DNA of 64,000 bases from Tatumella saanichensis (GTDB lineage Bacteria > Pseudomonadota > Gammaproteobacteria > Enterobacterales > Enterobacteriaceae), in contig NZ_ATMI01000040.1 in NCBI RefSeq assembly GCF_000439375.1, positions 103,120-167,119 of the forward strand, in the 5' to 3' direction. A program made the position numbers and the translations under genes. The notes below the pieces were generated by a model. The model searched no databases. It was not told the DNA's origin and saw nothing but the letters and a program-made list of their open reading frames with translations. The first letter of the stretch is position 1, and every line of letters begins with the position of its first letter. Below, piece by piece: positions 1 through 10,176 of this stretch.

Positions 1-452
1 GGTTGCGAGGTTGTACTGAATGCGGATACCGGAACCACCCGGGTTTCCGGGGGGTAACAGAATCCCGCGGCAGCACAGCCCTGATAACTGACTTTTACAC
101 TGGCATTAGGACCGGCATTTTTAAGCGTCACCGGAATTTGGATATCAGTGGTGTAGATCTGACTTTTCCCAAAGAATTCATCCTGATGATCTTTGCCTAC
201 GGGCATGGTTATCGGCCCGAGAGCGACATTGTCAGGTGTTACGGCAATTTTTTGGCGGTAGAGGTAATAACCGGGTTTGATTGTCCATTTTAGGACCAGT
301 GAACTGCCGTTCTGGTTAAAATCAAAGCCAAAAGCTTGATCGGCCGTCACAAATTTCGGGGTTGAATTCAGATTACTGAACAGAGAAGCCTGAGCTTGCA
401 GGCTGAATAAAGTCACTGCCAAAAACAGTAAACGAATGATACGAGCAGCCAT
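1..452 (-). CDS. dsbD: Thiol:disulfide interchange protein DsbD, N-terminal part (runs off the left edge)
   Basis: The minus-strand frame is open from an ATG at 452 to the window edge, giving about 150 residues. It begins with a signal peptide (about 22 residues, ending QAQA) followed by the periplasmic alpha domain. The redox pair is visible as Cys126 and Cys132 in GCAAAGFCYPPET, equivalent to Cys103/Cys109 of mature E. coli DsbD. DsbD passes electrons from cytoplasmic thioredoxin across the inner membrane to DsbC, DsbG and CcmG. The transmembrane and thioredoxin-like domains lie outside the window. In E. coli the gene follows cutA and dcuA next to aspA; here both are missing between dsbD and aspA. 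Confidence 0.95.
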   Translation of the reverse strand, partial: MAARIIRLLFLAVTLFSLQAQASLFSNLNSTPKFVTADQAFGFDFNQNGSSLVLKWTIKPGYYLYRQKIAVTPDNVALGPITMPVGKDHQDEFFGKSQIYTTDIQIPVTLKNAGPNASVKVSYQGCAAAGFCYPPETRVVPVSAFSTTSQ

Positions 453-790
453 GATTAGTCTTGATTATCTCCGTATTAAACGGGTGTCACCGGTCACTCA
501 GATATCTTCACCGGCATACCCAGTAAACTGTGACAGTGAAGCATGTGGGGTATGAGCCATCACTGTTCCCTGTCAGCCTAAGGGTCAGGCGCTGTACCTT
601 CCTGGTACGGCAGTCTCATCACCACCGAGACCGGTCAGTCCGATATTCACAGTGCTGATGGGGCTGATGACAATACCTCAGCTGGCAGAGCACTACAGTG
701 ATCTGCGACAAGGCGGCTCATCATAGCACTTATTTTAAGCGGCAAACTATTTCGTCGGTAACAGAACGATACGGCAATCCGAGATAGCAT
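453..790. other. Gene-free spacer between dsbD and aspA, possible cutA debris
   Basis: No intact gene is seen in about 340 bases. In E. coli this interval holds cutA and dcuA. On the minus strand near 695-675 a short run reads T-V-V-L-C, like the start of CutA, but the frame soon breaks. A later stretch (about 655-600) is faintly reminiscent of the CutA middle in shifted frames. This is a weak visual match and could be chance. Confidence 0.3.
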
Positions 791-812
791 CAGGGGCCGT
801 CTTCGGCCCCTG
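791..812 (-). terminator. Hairpin terminator after aspA
   Basis: A perfect 8-bp stem (CAGGGGCC / GGCCCCTG) with a 6-base loop lies just downstream of the aspA stop codon. There is no strong U tract after it on the minus strand, so termination may be partial. Confidence 0.6.
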
Positions 813-817
813 GAATC

Positions 818-2251
818 TTACTCTTTGTCTTCGATAAAGCGTTTGGCCTTATAGGCCGGATGCATCAGATTGGCGACAGAGAAAATATCGTCAAGCTGTG
901 CTTCTGTGAGCAGAGCACGCTCCAGTACCACTTCGCGTACACTCTTACCGGTTTCGGCACAAATTTTCCCGACAATATCACCGTTATGATGGCCGATATA
1001 AGGATTGAGGTAGGTGACGATACCGATAGAGTTAAACACATAGGATTCACAAATCTGCTGGTTAGCCGTGATGCCGGTCACGCACTTCTCCAGCAGATTA
1101 AAGCAGGCATTGCTGAGAATAGAGACTGACTCAAACAGTGCCTGACCGATCACCGGCTCCATTACGTTCAGTTGCAACTGCCCAGCTTCTGCCGCCATGG
1201 TCACGGTTGTATCGTTACCGATGACCTTAAAGCAGACCTGGTTCACCACTTCCGGAACCACTGGATTTACTTTGGCTGGCATAATCGATGACCCGGCCTG
1301 AAGCTGCGGCAGGTTGATTTCATTCAAGCCTGCCCGGGGGCCAGAGGAAAGCAGACGAAGATCATTACAGATTTTCGACAGTTTAACGGCCAGACGCTTC
1401 AATGAAGAATGCACCATGACGTATGCACCACAATCCGAAGTGGCTTCAATCAAGTCTTCTGCGGGGACGACCGGCAGGTGAGTGACTTCGGCCAGATAGC
1501 TGACGGCCAGTTGCTGATAGCCTTCCGGCGTATTTAGACGGGTACCGATGGCGGTGGCTCCGAGGTTAACTTCCAGCAGCAGTTCCGCGGTGCGCAGAAT
1601 ACTACGAGTCTCTTCTTTTAATAGCACACTGAACGCATTGAATTCCTGGCCGAGGGTCATCGGCACGGCATCTTGCAGCTGGGTACGGCCCATCTTCAGA
1701 ATATTTTTGAACTCGGCAGCCTTACGTTGAAAACCTTCTGCTAACGCATGAATAGCCTCTACCAGTTTCAGCAGCGAGTTATAGACGGCAATGCGGAATC
1801 CTGTTGGATAAGCATCGTTAGTCGACTGGCACATATTGACGTGGTCATTGGGGTTTAGGTACTGATAATCGCCTTTATTATGTCCCATTAACTCCAAACC
1901 AATATTGGCCAGTACTTCGTTGGTATTCATATTCACGGAGGTCCCCGCCCCGCCTTGGTACACATCGACCGGGAATTGATCCATACAGGTACCGTTGTTC
2001 AGTACCTCATCGCAGGCACGGATGATGGTATCAGCCAGAGTCGCAGGGATGGTCTGCAACTCCCGGTTAGCCATAGCGGCTGCTTTTTTTACCATCACCA
2101 TGCCGCGGACAAACTCAGGAATATCACTGATTTTGCTGTTGCTGATGTAAAAATTTTCAATTGCCCGTAACGTATGAATCCCATAATACGCATCCGCAGG
2201 AACTTCGCGCATGCCAAGCAGGTCTTCTTCGATACGTATGTTGTTAACCAT
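818..2251 (-). CDS. aspA: Aspartate ammonia-lyase (aspartase)
   Basis: AspA reversibly deaminates L-aspartate to fumarate and ammonia in the cytoplasm. The 477-residue product matches E. coli AspA (478) over its whole length and starts [13 protein letters not shown]. The family signature [10 protein letters not shown] is at 320-329 (catalytic serine in the SS loop), with STNDAYPT at 143-150 and GRTQLQ at about 188. One oddity: residue 238 is Arg in IGTRLNTP, where E. coli AspA and fumarase C have Gly (GTGLN). Neither dcuA (aspartate/fumarate exchange) nor frdABCD is at its usual nearby position, so the enzyme may serve nitrogen or carbon supply rather than fumarate respiration. Transcription probably starts near 2358 under CRP control. 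Confidence 0.97.
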   Translation of the reverse strand: MVNNIRIEEDLLGMREVPADAYYGIHTLRAIENFYISNSKISDIPEFVRGMVMVKKAAAMANRELQTIPATLADTIIRACDEVLNNGTCMDQFPVDVYQGGAGTSVNMNTNEVLANIGLELMGHNKGDYQYLNPNDHVNMCQSTNDAYPTGFRIAVYNSLLKLVEAIHALAEGFQRKAAEFKNILKMGRTQLQDAVPMTLGQEFNAFSVLLKEETRSILRTAELLLEVNLGATAIGTRLNTPEGYQQLAVSYLAEVTHLPVVPAEDLIEATSDCGAYVMVHSSLKRLAVKLSKICNDLRLLSSGPRAGLNEINLPQLQAGSSIMPAKVNPVVPEVVNQVCFKVIGNDTTVTMAAEAGQLQLNVMEPVIGQALFESVSILSNACFNLLEKCVTGITANQQICESYVFNSIGIVTYLNPYIGHHNGDIVGKICAETGKSVREVVLERALLTEAQLDDIFSVANLMHPAYKAKRFIEDKE

Positions 2252-2364
2252 GATAACCTTCTTTAGTGACTGTCTTATCAGGATGATGTGTGTTGAAAGT
2301 ACTGAACATAGTGCAGTCTGCGTCAGTGGCCGATATTTACTCTGTATATCAACAACACTTCGCG

Positions 2365-2405
2365 ATTATACTCTGCTTATGTAAAAAATACGTAACATAG
2401 ATCAC
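2365..2405 (-). promoter_or_regulatory. aspA promoter with class II CRP site
   Basis: On the minus strand a perfect -10 TATAAT occupies 2370-2365. A CRP-like site (GTGA, 6 bases, TTAC) lies at 2405-2392, centred about 41 bases upstream of the inferred start. That spacing is typical of class II CRP activation, and E. coli aspA is known to be CRP-activated. No good -35 box is seen, as expected for such promoters. Confidence 0.5.
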
Positions 2406-2411
2406 TTATTT

Positions 2412-2441
2412 TTTACATAAATGACGCTGCGGCACTATTAT
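2412..2441 (+). promoter_or_regulatory. Candidate sigma-70 promoter for fxsA
   Basis: TTTACA at 2412-2417 and TATTAT at 2436-2441 are separated by 18 bases, reading toward fxsA. The site is back to back with the aspA promoter, so the CRP site may affect both. Confidence 0.4.
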
Positions 2442-2621
2442 AACCGCAACGGTCAGCGATAGACGTATCGCTGAAAATATTGCCGTCATTTATAACGAAT
2501 TTTTATGGCGCGGTTGAAATCACTTTTTGTTATACCCATCTTTCAATATACCTCTTATGAGGTGACTCTTATTTTCGTTGCCCGGCATACAGCGGGGCGA
2601 CAGTACCGACAGGAGACCGCC

Positions 2622-3089
2622 GTGCGCTGGTTACCGTTCCTCACTCTTTTTTTACTGGCCTGGATCGAGATTTCATTGTTTGTTCAGGTTGCCCACGTGG
2701 TTGGTGTCTTTATGACGTTGCTACTGGTAATTTTTACTTCAGTAATAGGTATCTCTCTGGTTAAAAACCAAGGGATAAAAAACTTCCGTCTGCTTCAAGA
2801 AAAACTGGCCCGTCAGGAAAATCCAGCCGCGGAAATGACCAAAAGTGTTTCACTGTTTATCGCCGGCTTTTTACTGATCTTGCCTGGTTTTTTCACCGAC
2901 TTTATCGGTCTGTTATTGCTACTCCCTCCGGTGCAGAAGCACCTTACATTGAAACTGATGCCTTATCTGACTATCCGTACCATGGGCGGTAGTACTGGAC
3001 ACGGCTCTGGAGTGACCGTTGAAGGCGAATTTGAGCGCCGTGAACAGAAGGTTATTGAACATCATGATGACGAACCACGCCACCACTGA
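2622..3089 (+). CDS. fxsA: FxsA family cytoplasmic-membrane protein
   Basis: The product has 155 residues from a GTG start at 2622, chosen because AGGAG lies at 2611-2615 and the sequence from there (MRWLPFLTLFLL) aligns with E. coli FxsA; a longer upstream frame has no family support. Hydrophobic segments cover about residues 4-45 and 70-100, with the conserved LPGFFTDFIGLLLLLPPVQ stretch, followed by a charged His-rich cytoplasmic tail. FxsA overproduction relieves F-plasmid exclusion of phage T7 in E. coli; its normal role is unclear. It sits between aspA and groSL, as in E. coli. Confidence 0.93.
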   Translation: MRWLPFLTLFLLAWIEISLFVQVAHVVGVFMTLLLVIFTSVIGISLVKNQGIKNFRLLQEKLARQENPAAEMTKSVSLFIAGFLLILPGFFTDFIGLLLLLPPVQKHLTLKLMPYLTIRTMGGSTGHGSGVTVEGEFERREQKVIEHHDDEPRHH

Positions 3090-3240
3090 TTATCGTGTTT
3101 TGTATCTTTAAACAAGATGCTGAATGTGGGCAGTCGTTCGGTCACATATGTAACTTTAGGCACAGAAAACAGCAATTTATGCTGTAAAGCTTGTATTTAA
3201 GAGAAACGGTTCGCGGAATAAAAAAAAATTTTTTTAAACA

Positions 3241-3269
3241 CTTGAAAGTGCTTCCTACAGGCCCTATCT
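3241..3269 (+). promoter_or_regulatory. Sigma-32 heat-shock promoter of groSL
   Basis: CTTGAAA (3241-3247) and CCCTATCT (3262-3269) are separated by 14 bases, a close match to the RpoH consensus CTTGAAA-N(13-15)-CCCCATnT. The groS ATG follows about 80 bases later. Confidence 0.85.
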
Positions 3270-3352
3270 CTGATTGCACGAAGCCGATGCCATCGCGTCG
3301 GCATTCAACCCTAAACAACCAGTGTCTAAGCATTTCGAAGGAGAGCTATCAA

Positions 3353-3646
3353 ATGACTATTCGTCCATTGCACGATCGCGTTATCGTCAAGCGTAAAGAA
3401 GTAGAAGCTAAATCTGCTGGCGGCATCGTTCTGACCGGCTCTGCTGCGGGAAAATCTACCCGTGGTGAAGTGCTGGCTGTAGGCAATGGCCGCATCCTTG
3501 AAAGCGGTGAAGTTAAACCATTAGATGTGAAAGTAGGTGATGTTGTCATTTTCAACGAAGGCTACGGTGCCAAAGCAGAGAAAATTGATAACCAGGAAGT
3601 GCTGATCATTTCAGAGAACGACATCCTGGCAGTGGTTACTGAGTAA
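3353..3646 (+). CDS. groS: Co-chaperonin GroES
   Basis: The 97-residue product starts [18 protein letters not shown], identical in layout to E. coli GroES. The ATG at 3353 follows a strong GAAGGAG ribosome site. The mobile loop is about residues 17-32 ([16 protein letters not shown]). GroES forms the heptameric lid of the GroEL folding chamber in the cytoplasm. It is the first gene of a two-gene operon, 47 bases before groL, driven by the sigma-32 promoter at 3241. Confidence 0.98.
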   Translation: MTIRPLHDRVIVKRKEVEAKSAGGIVLTGSAAGKSTRGEVLAVGNGRILESGEVKPLDVKVGDVVIFNEGYGAKAEKIDNQEVLIISENDILAVVTE

Positions 3647-3681
3647 TCTGACACCCCATTTCACTGACTGAATTAATTTAA

Positions 3682-5340
<1,659 letters not shown>

Positions 5341-5416
5341 TGCTCCCCGGCACTGACGTTATTGTTCAGTGCCACCGGCCTCTAGGCAGTCATGCCTAAA
5401 GTCCCTCAACAGTAAG

Positions 5417-5452
5417 AAAGACCCAGTTTCTGTGAAGCTGGGTCTTTTTTTA
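5417..5452 (+). terminator. Rho-independent terminator of groSL
   Basis: The stem AAAGACCCAG / CTGGGTCTTT is followed by a run of T residues on the plus strand: a textbook intrinsic terminator. Confidence 0.9.
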
Positions 5453-5746
5453 TGTCTGATGAAACAAACGCTTTGATAGAAATGGGATATAGGCCGATAT
5501 TCTGCTTTTTGTAAGCAAATAACCCTACCCTAAGCTGCCAAAGGGGGTTAACGTTCTCTTCACATTATTGTTAAAGCCATCACGTACAGTTTTAGCCAGT
5601 ATCATGACTCAGTAGGACTTGCGACGAGAACAGGCATTATTTACCTGCAGAATCGCGTCAAATGAGTGGTAATGACTAGTGGGGTCTTAACGCGTTCCGG
5701 GAAACCACCATCAGTAGTGTGAGGATATCAGTCTCAGGGAGGAATT

Positions 5747-5983
5747 ATGGGTGTTTTACATTCGAAAAAAGAGGTCTGCTATGCCCTAGCCATGGCACTT
5801 AAACGTGGCTGGAAGTGGGTCGAAAAAGGGAATAATCATACTGTTGGGTATCTAGCCTGTACGTTGAAAACAGTCGGTTGCCATCAACGAGAAATATGTC
5901 TTATTCCGGTGTTTGGAACCCCCAAAAATCCCGCCAATCATGCGAAAAAGATCCAAAGAGGAATGAACAGTCTTTTCTGCTAG
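5747..5983 (+). CDS. Small HicA-like protein, putative toxin of a two-gene cassette
   Basis: This 78-residue basic protein starts at an ATG preceded by a strong AGGGAGGA ribosome site. The core GWKWVEKGNNHTVGYLAC resembles HicA-type dsRBD-like toxins, where a Gly-x-x-His motif carries the catalytic His; here His31 in GNNH is the candidate. The second half (PVFGTPKNPANHAKKIQR) matches a recurrent pattern I recall from small HicA-like proteins (STPRNPENHAKQIRR). Six Cys residues are scattered through it. It is followed 66 bases later by a second small gene with its own strong ribosome site, a toxin-antitoxin-like layout. It is not part of the E. coli groL neighbourhood. The toxin role is inference. 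Confidence 0.6.
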   Translation: MGVLHSKKEVCYALAMALKRGWKWVEKGNNHTVGYLACTLKTVGCHQREICLIPVFGTPKNPANHAKKIQRGMNSLFC

Positions 5984-6049
5984 TGATCAGCTATCGATGG
6001 GTGGCCCGTGACGTGACGGTAACGCGTCTAAAAAGGAGAGGGAACAACT

Positions 6050-6328
6050 ATGAAAGAATATGACTTCACTGTGGTGGCACATAGCCCGCAGGATATTAAT
6101 GGTGATGTAATCTGTGATATTGCCGAGGCGCTGTTCGGTGCTGGGGCGGAAGATTGCACTGTGGTATCCAAAGGAAACCAGGTCTTTATCAGCTTTGACC
6201 GGCAAGAAAAATCATACTCTCAGGCGGTGATATCGGCATTAGCGCAAATTCGGCGCAGTAGCAACTTGGAACTTCATGGTGTCAATGAAGGTTTTGATGC
6301 CACTGTTTCAGAGGCTGCCGGATCCTGA
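6050..6328 (+). CDS. Small partner protein of the HicA-like gene, putative antitoxin
   Basis: This 92-residue acidic protein starts at 6050 behind AAAGGAGAGGG. It has a beta-alpha-beta pattern: MKEYDFTVVAHS strand, a helix over ICDIAEALFGAGAEDCTV, then QVFISFDRQEKSYSQAVISALAQIRR. The form ALFGAGAEDCTV...FISFDRQ...AVISALAQI recalls small proteins (ALFEAGCDDATV...DFDREA...AILSAIRDV) often encoded beside small HicA-like genes. No HTH is apparent. It probably forms a transcription unit with 5747-5983. The function is unproven. Confidence 0.55.
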   Translation: MKEYDFTVVAHSPQDINGDVICDIAEALFGAGAEDCTVVSKGNQVFISFDRQEKSYSQAVISALAQIRRSSNLELHGVNEGFDATVSEAAGS

Positions 6329-6893
6329 AATTTACACCTGTTCTGCCTAAGCTGAAGTCTGCCACCGGTGAGTTATTCTGGTGGTGTGAAGTATGTAAAC
6401 TAATTTCGCGTTATGTCTGCAGAGGACACGCCGGAGAGTCGTCAGTCACGGGGCTAGCCAATACCCGCAAATACCGGATAAGTCAGCGATGTTGTCAAAG
6501 TAATATTATGCAGCGTTGAGCCTCAATAAAAAATGTGTAGTAAAGTCCTCCTGATACGAAGTAATAAGACAGCAGGTTAATGCATTATTTTAGATCTACC
6601 GCTATTAGCGGGAATATCCGAAGCGCAGCGAATGGCCTTTAGCTGATTTCAGTGATGTGTTAAGGCAACATTCTCACTGCTTTATCTTTAGCCAACTTGT
6701 CCTCTTCACAAGATGTCATTTCTCGACACAAGGAAGAAACCTCTTCTTGTGAAGCTGTATAGCATCTGCGGTGTTGTATTTTAGCGTACACACTGGTGTA
6801 AAGTGGCGGAGAAGATGATATTTTCACCTCTGTCCTGTGGGATAGTTGCCAGTGTGTCGCCTACTGGCCGGATTAAAATAATGAGGAAAACCA
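6329..6893. other. 565-base gene-free region with inverted repeats
   Basis: No convincing coding frame is seen. A CCACC / GGTGG hairpin lies near 6361-6383, shortly after the small gene pair and without a T tract. A perfect 10-bp inverted repeat (CTTCACAAGA at 6704-6713, TCTTGTGAAG at 6745-6754) lies about 140 bases before yjeI and could be an operator or RNA stem. The yjeI promoter must be in the last 150 bases but has no clear consensus. Confidence 0.5.
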
Positions 6894-7247
6894 ATGCGCT
6901 TAAAACTCTCTGCGGCAGCATTTTTCGCTGCGGCAATGCTGACCGGATGCAGTTCCGGCGGTAACCAGTTAACCTCTGGTGGCCAGAATGTCCGTTTTGT
7001 TGATGAGCAACCTTCTTCTCAGTGCCGGTTTATCGCTAACCTTACCGGTGAGCAGAGCAACTGGCTGTCCGGACAAAGCCTGGAAGGTGGTAGCTCTATG
7101 CGCGGTGCGGCAAATGACCTGCGTAACAAGGCGGCTGCAATGGGCGGAAACGTCATTTATGGTGCCAGTACACCGGGACTGTCCGTGATCTCGAACTTTG
7201 TCCCTGTTGCCACTAAGATGTCTGGTCAGGTTTACCACTGCCCATAA
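6894..7247 (+). CDS. yjeI: YjeI family lipoprotein (DUF4156)
   Basis: The 117-residue product has a lipoprotein signal peptide with lipobox LTGC (lipidated Cys19), then a DUF4156 domain. RFVDEQP and SMRGAANDLRNKAAAMGGNVIYG align directly with E. coli YjeI, and the length is the same. It is probably anchored to the outer membrane facing the periplasm. Its role is unknown. A TGAGGA ribosome site precedes the ATG, and a terminator follows at 7275. Confidence 0.93.
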   Translation: MRLKLSAAAFFAAAMLTGCSSGGNQLTSGGQNVRFVDEQPSSQCRFIANLTGEQSNWLSGQSLEGGSSMRGAANDLRNKAAAMGGNVIYGASTPGLSVISNFVPVATKMSGQVYHCP

Positions 7248-7274
7248 TTGGCTGTTAGAAACCACGACCTCCCG

Positions 7275-7303
7275 ACAGGCAGAGGATTGCTCTGCCTGTT
7301 TTG
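7275..7303. terminator. Terminator between convergent yjeI and the DUF1090 gene
   Basis: A 10-bp stem (ACAGGCAGAG / CTCTGCCTGT) is followed by T residues on the plus strand. It lies between two convergent genes and may serve both. Confidence 0.75.
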
Positions 7304-7312
7304 TTATGGCCG

Positions 7313-7738
7313 TTAGCGGCCCGATAACTCACTTTTTTCCTGAGCTAACTGGCGGATGATTTTTTGTTCTTCACGTTTCTTATCAGCAATTTTTTCCTGA
7401 TATTTACTGATTTTATCCTGCTTACCACGGGCCATTGCTTTGTTCAGTTCAGCTTTGGTTTTGCTAATATCATCACGCTTTTCCGCCAACTTTTTCTCTG
7501 ACTTTACTACTTTCTTACGAGCATCCTCGCGGATACTTTCTGGCGTACAATAGCGGTTCACTTCACGCAATGCTTTTTCCAGACCGACCAGCTTACCCGT
7601 ATTATTGTGTTGCTTTGCGTAGCTGATTTCTTTTTCGATCGCGTGGCGTTTATCGGCACAACTTTCTGCTGCCAGCGCACTGCTTGCCATCCCGCTGACA
7701 CACAACGTCAGACCCAGCGCAGTAAACACTTTTTTCAT
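7313..7738 (-). CDS. DUF1090 (YqjC-like) periplasmic protein
   Basis: The 141-residue product has a signal peptide (MKKVFTALGLTLCVSGMASS, cleaved near ALA-AE). The mature protein is highly charged, probably a helical coiled coil, with two Cys (ESCADKRHAIEKEI and NRYCTPES) that could form a disulfide. The CADKRHAIEKEI...VNRYCTP pattern is typical of DUF1090, represented by E. coli YqjC, which is not at this locus there. Expected location is the periplasm; function unknown. It stands alone between yjeI and epmB. Confidence 0.85.
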   Translation of the reverse strand: MKKVFTALGLTLCVSGMASSALAAESCADKRHAIEKEISYAKQHNNTGKLVGLEKALREVNRYCTPESIREDARKKVVKSEKKLAEKRDDISKTKAELNKAMARGKQDKISKYQEKIADKKREEQKIIRQLAQEKSELSGR

Positions 7739-7900
7739 ACATCATCCTTTGTCTTAGGCAAATTAGGCAGTGTATCGAGAGATAAACTGCATACTTCTGC
7801 CGGCAGCAGTCGTCTGTGAACGTACCGGCAGAAAAACAGAAAGGTAGAGTAGCGTGAATACCAACAAAAAAGCCTGAGGAAGATCAGAAATCCTTACTTT

Positions 7901-8929
7901 TCAGTCTTGTCTGAGCTGTAAATCAAGCGGCGTTTTACTGGGCTCCCCGCCGATTTCACGGGCCAGTCTCGGCACCAAATAACCGGAGGTGAGGCTCAGC
8001 AACTCGCGCATGATCTTCCGAGCCTGGTCATCAGAGACATAAAAGTGGGCCGCCCCTTGGACTTTATCCAATACATGCAGGTAGTAAGGCAGGATCCCAG
8101 CCTCAAACAGGGCATGGCTTAACTCAGCCTGAGCCGCGGCATTGTCGTTAATCCCCTTGAGTAATACGGCCTGATTTAACAGGGTAATCCCAGCACGCTT
8201 CAGACGACCCATCGCCGCACTCAGCGTATTATCCACCTCGCTAGCATGGTTGATATGGGTAACCATGATCACCTGCAGCCGCGTGGAACCCAAACGTTCA
8301 CAGAGAGCAGGGGTTATCCTGTCAGGGATCACTACCGGTAAGCGGCTATGGATCCTCAAGCGGCGCAGATGCGGGATGGTCTCTAGTTCACTGACCAAAT
8401 AGTCAATTTCATGATCTTTTGCCATCAGCGGATCGCCGCCGGAGAAAATGATCTCATCCAGCTCCGGATGCCGACGAATATAGTCCAGCGCCACCTGCCA
8501 GTTACGTTTATTCCCTTGGTTATCCTGATAAGGAAAGTGGCGGCGGAAACAGTAGCGGCAGTTAACGGCACAGCCACCTTTTACCAGTAACAAGGCCCGG
8601 TTACGGTATTTATGCAGCAGCCCAGGGACAGCACTCTGTTGTTCGTCTAAGGGGTCAGTGCTGTAACCTGGCGTGACAGTCAATTCCTGCTGCTGGGTTA
8701 GCACCTGTAATAAAAGCGGGTCGCGGGGATCCCCTTTCTTCATCCGAGCGATAAAGGCACGTGGCACCCGTAAGGCAAATAAGCGACGTGCGGGGGCTCC
8801 GGCCTGCAGTTCCGGTAGATGTTCCAGATCTAAAAGTGTCAGTAATTCATTGGGTTCGGTAACAACATCACTAAGTTGATACAACCAATCTTCTCTGGAA
8901 GGGGTATTTAGGGTTACAATGTTTGCCAT
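7901..8929 (-). CDS. epmB: EF-P (R)-beta-lysylation protein EpmB (lysine 2,3-aminomutase)
   Basis: EpmB is a radical-SAM, PLP-dependent enzyme that converts (S)-alpha-lysine to (R)-beta-lysine for attachment to elongation factor P. The 342-residue product has the radical-SAM cysteines at 120, 124 and 127 (CAVNCRYC) and the PLP lysine near the C terminus at Lys332 ([10 protein letters not shown]). It is divergently arranged with its target efp, 42 bases away, while the ligase epmA lies 1.2 kb further right. So two of three modification genes and the substrate are together; epmC is not in the window. Confidence 0.97.
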   Translation of the reverse strand: MANIVTLNTPSREDWLYQLSDVVTEPNELLTLLDLEHLPELQAGAPARRLFALRVPRAFIARMKKGDPRDPLLLQVLTQQQELTVTPGYSTDPLDEQQSAVPGLLHKYRNRALLLVKGGCAVNCRYCFRRHFPYQDNQGNKRNWQVALDYIRRHPELDEIIFSGGDPLMAKDHEIDYLVSELETIPHLRRLRIHSRLPVVIPDRITPALCERLGSTRLQVIMVTHINHASEVDNTLSAAMGRLKRAGITLLNQAVLLKGINDNAAAQAELSHALFEAGILPYYLHVLDKVQGAAHFYVSDDQARKIMRELLSLTSGYLVPRLAREIGGEPSKTPLDLQLRQD

Positions 8930-8971
8930 TTTTTTGGCTTTGTCCAGTATCCATATTTGTCGAGGGCCTTC

Positions 8972-9538
8972 ATGGCAACATATTCTAGCAACGATTTTCG
9001 TAACGGTCTTAAAATTATCATTGATGGCGAGCCGTATGCCATCGAAGCCAGTGAGTTTGTTAAACCAGGTAAAGGACAGGCATTTGCACGCGTAAAAATG
9101 CGTCGTCTGCTGACCGGTAAACTGATTGAGAAGACTTTTAAGTCAACGGATTCTGCTGAAGGTGCTGACGTTGTTGATGTGACTCTGACCTACCTGTACA
9201 ACGACGGTGAGTTCTGGCACTTCATGAACAACAACACCTTCGAACAGCTGGCTGCGGATGAAAAAGCAGTCGGTGAGAACGCCAAATGGCTGCAAGATCA
9301 GGCCGAGTGTATCGTGACGCTGTGGAACGGTAACCCGATTCTGATCACTCCACCAAACTTTATCGAAGCAGAAATCACCGAAACTGACCCAGGTCTGAAA
9401 GGTGATACTGCCGGTACCGGTGGTAAACCTGCGACCCTGAGCACCGGCGCAGTGGTTAAAGTACCGCTTTTCGTACAGATCGGTGAAGTGATCCGCGTTG
9501 ATACCCGTTCAGGCGAATACGTTTCACGCGTAAAATAA
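8972..9538 (+). CDS. efp: Elongation factor P
   Basis: EF-P enters the ribosome E site and relieves stalling at polyproline. The 188-residue product starts [14 protein letters not shown] at the ATG at 8972, matching the E. coli start; a slightly longer frame upstream is not supported. The modified lysine is Lys34 in [11 protein letters not shown], the site of beta-lysylation by EpmA/EpmB. All three domains are present and the protein ends GEYVSRVK. The upstream gap to epmB is only 42 bases, so the two divergent promoters must overlap or extend into the neighbouring gene. Confidence 0.98.
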   Translation: MATYSSNDFRNGLKIIIDGEPYAIEASEFVKPGKGQAFARVKMRRLLTGKLIEKTFKSTDSAEGADVVDVTLTYLYNDGEFWHFMNNNTFEQLAADEKAVGENAKWLQDQAECIVTLWNGNPILITPPNFIEAEITETDPGLKGDTAGTGGKPATLSTGAVVKVPLFVQIGEVIRVDTRSGEYVSRVK

Positions 9539-9545
9539 GTCTGTA

Positions 9546-9574
9546 AGGCGTGCCCTTGGGGCACGCCTGTCTTT
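9546..9574 (+). terminator. Terminator of efp
   Basis: The stem AGGCGTGCCC / GGGCACGCCT with a short loop is followed by a CTTTT tail. Confidence 0.85.
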
Positions 9575-9590
9575 TACCTCGATGATCATT

Positions 9591-9722
9591 ATGAAAAAAC
9601 GTCTGATCCCCCTGACACTGTTGTGCCTGATCACCTTTACCCTAAGCGGATGCAATACTTTCCGTGGCTTTGGGGAAGATGTTTCTCATCTCGGTAATGC
9701 TATTTCACGGGTTGCCAGCTAA
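9591..9722 (+). CDS. ecnA: Entericidin A lipoprotein (antidote)
   Basis: This 43-residue gene was found by reading the sequence directly. It has a lipoprotein signal MKKRLIPLTLLCLITFTLSGC with lipidated Cys21, then NTFRGFGEDVSHLGNAISR, nearly identical to E. coli EcnA (CNTARGFGEDIKHLGNSISR). EcnA is described as the antidote to the bacteriolytic entericidin B. It lies just after the efp terminator and 108 bases before ecnB, the arrangement seen in E. coli. Confidence 0.93.
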   Translation: MKKRLIPLTLLCLITFTLSGCNTFRGFGEDVSHLGNAISRVAS

Positions 9723-9732
9723 ACTGCTGAAC

Positions 9733-9773
9733 TGTGATTTCGCTCACTTCTTGCTATCGTTAGCGCTTAAAAT
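9733..9773 (+). promoter_or_regulatory. Candidate CRP-dependent promoter of ecnB
   Basis: TGTGA-TTTCGC-TCACT at 9733-9748 matches the CRP consensus at 9 of 10 positions. A -10-like TAAAAT lies at 9768-9773, placing the CRP centre about 40 bases upstream of the inferred start (class II). In E. coli ecnB is a stationary-phase gene with its own promoter; CRP control here is inferred from sequence only. Confidence 0.45.
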
Positions 9774-9830
9774 ACCGTCTACGCTTAATCAGTACTACTC
9801 ACGTTTCTCTTCATTGATGAGGACATTTTT

Positions 9831-9965
9831 ATGCTGATTAAAAGTGTATTAGCCATTATTTCCGTTGTGATCATCTCCTCAGCCCTGACTGCCTGTAATA
9901 CCACTCGTGGAGTGGGGCAGGATGTTGAAGCTGGGGGGAAAGCGATTCAGCGTACGGCAGAGTAA
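9831..9965 (+). CDS. ecnB: Entericidin B lipoprotein
   Basis: This 44-residue gene was found by direct reading. The lipoprotein signal [20 protein letters not shown] ends at lipidated Cys22, followed by [19 protein letters not shown], close to E. coli EcnB ([20 protein letters not shown]). EcnB is a small cationic lipoprotein reported to promote lysis in stationary phase, with EcnA opposing it. A TGAGGA ribosome site precedes the ATG. In E. coli sugE, blc, ampC and frd follow; here epmA follows directly. Confidence 0.93.
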   Translation: [44 protein letters not shown]

Positions 9966-10176
9966 TGGCTTATCGACTTGGGGAGACGAGCACTGGTCCG
10001 TCTCTCCGCCTCTCTATCCTGTTTCCTGCAGGATGACAGACTCTTGCTGCAGTAGCCCTTACCGCCTGATGGCGACGTTGCTCGTTCCGCTCGCGGCCTT
10101 AAGCCTGCCATGATTGTACGCGGCCTGCGTTGCATGTAGACTGCTTCACTTTTGTCAGCCCAGGAGTCTCAACACA

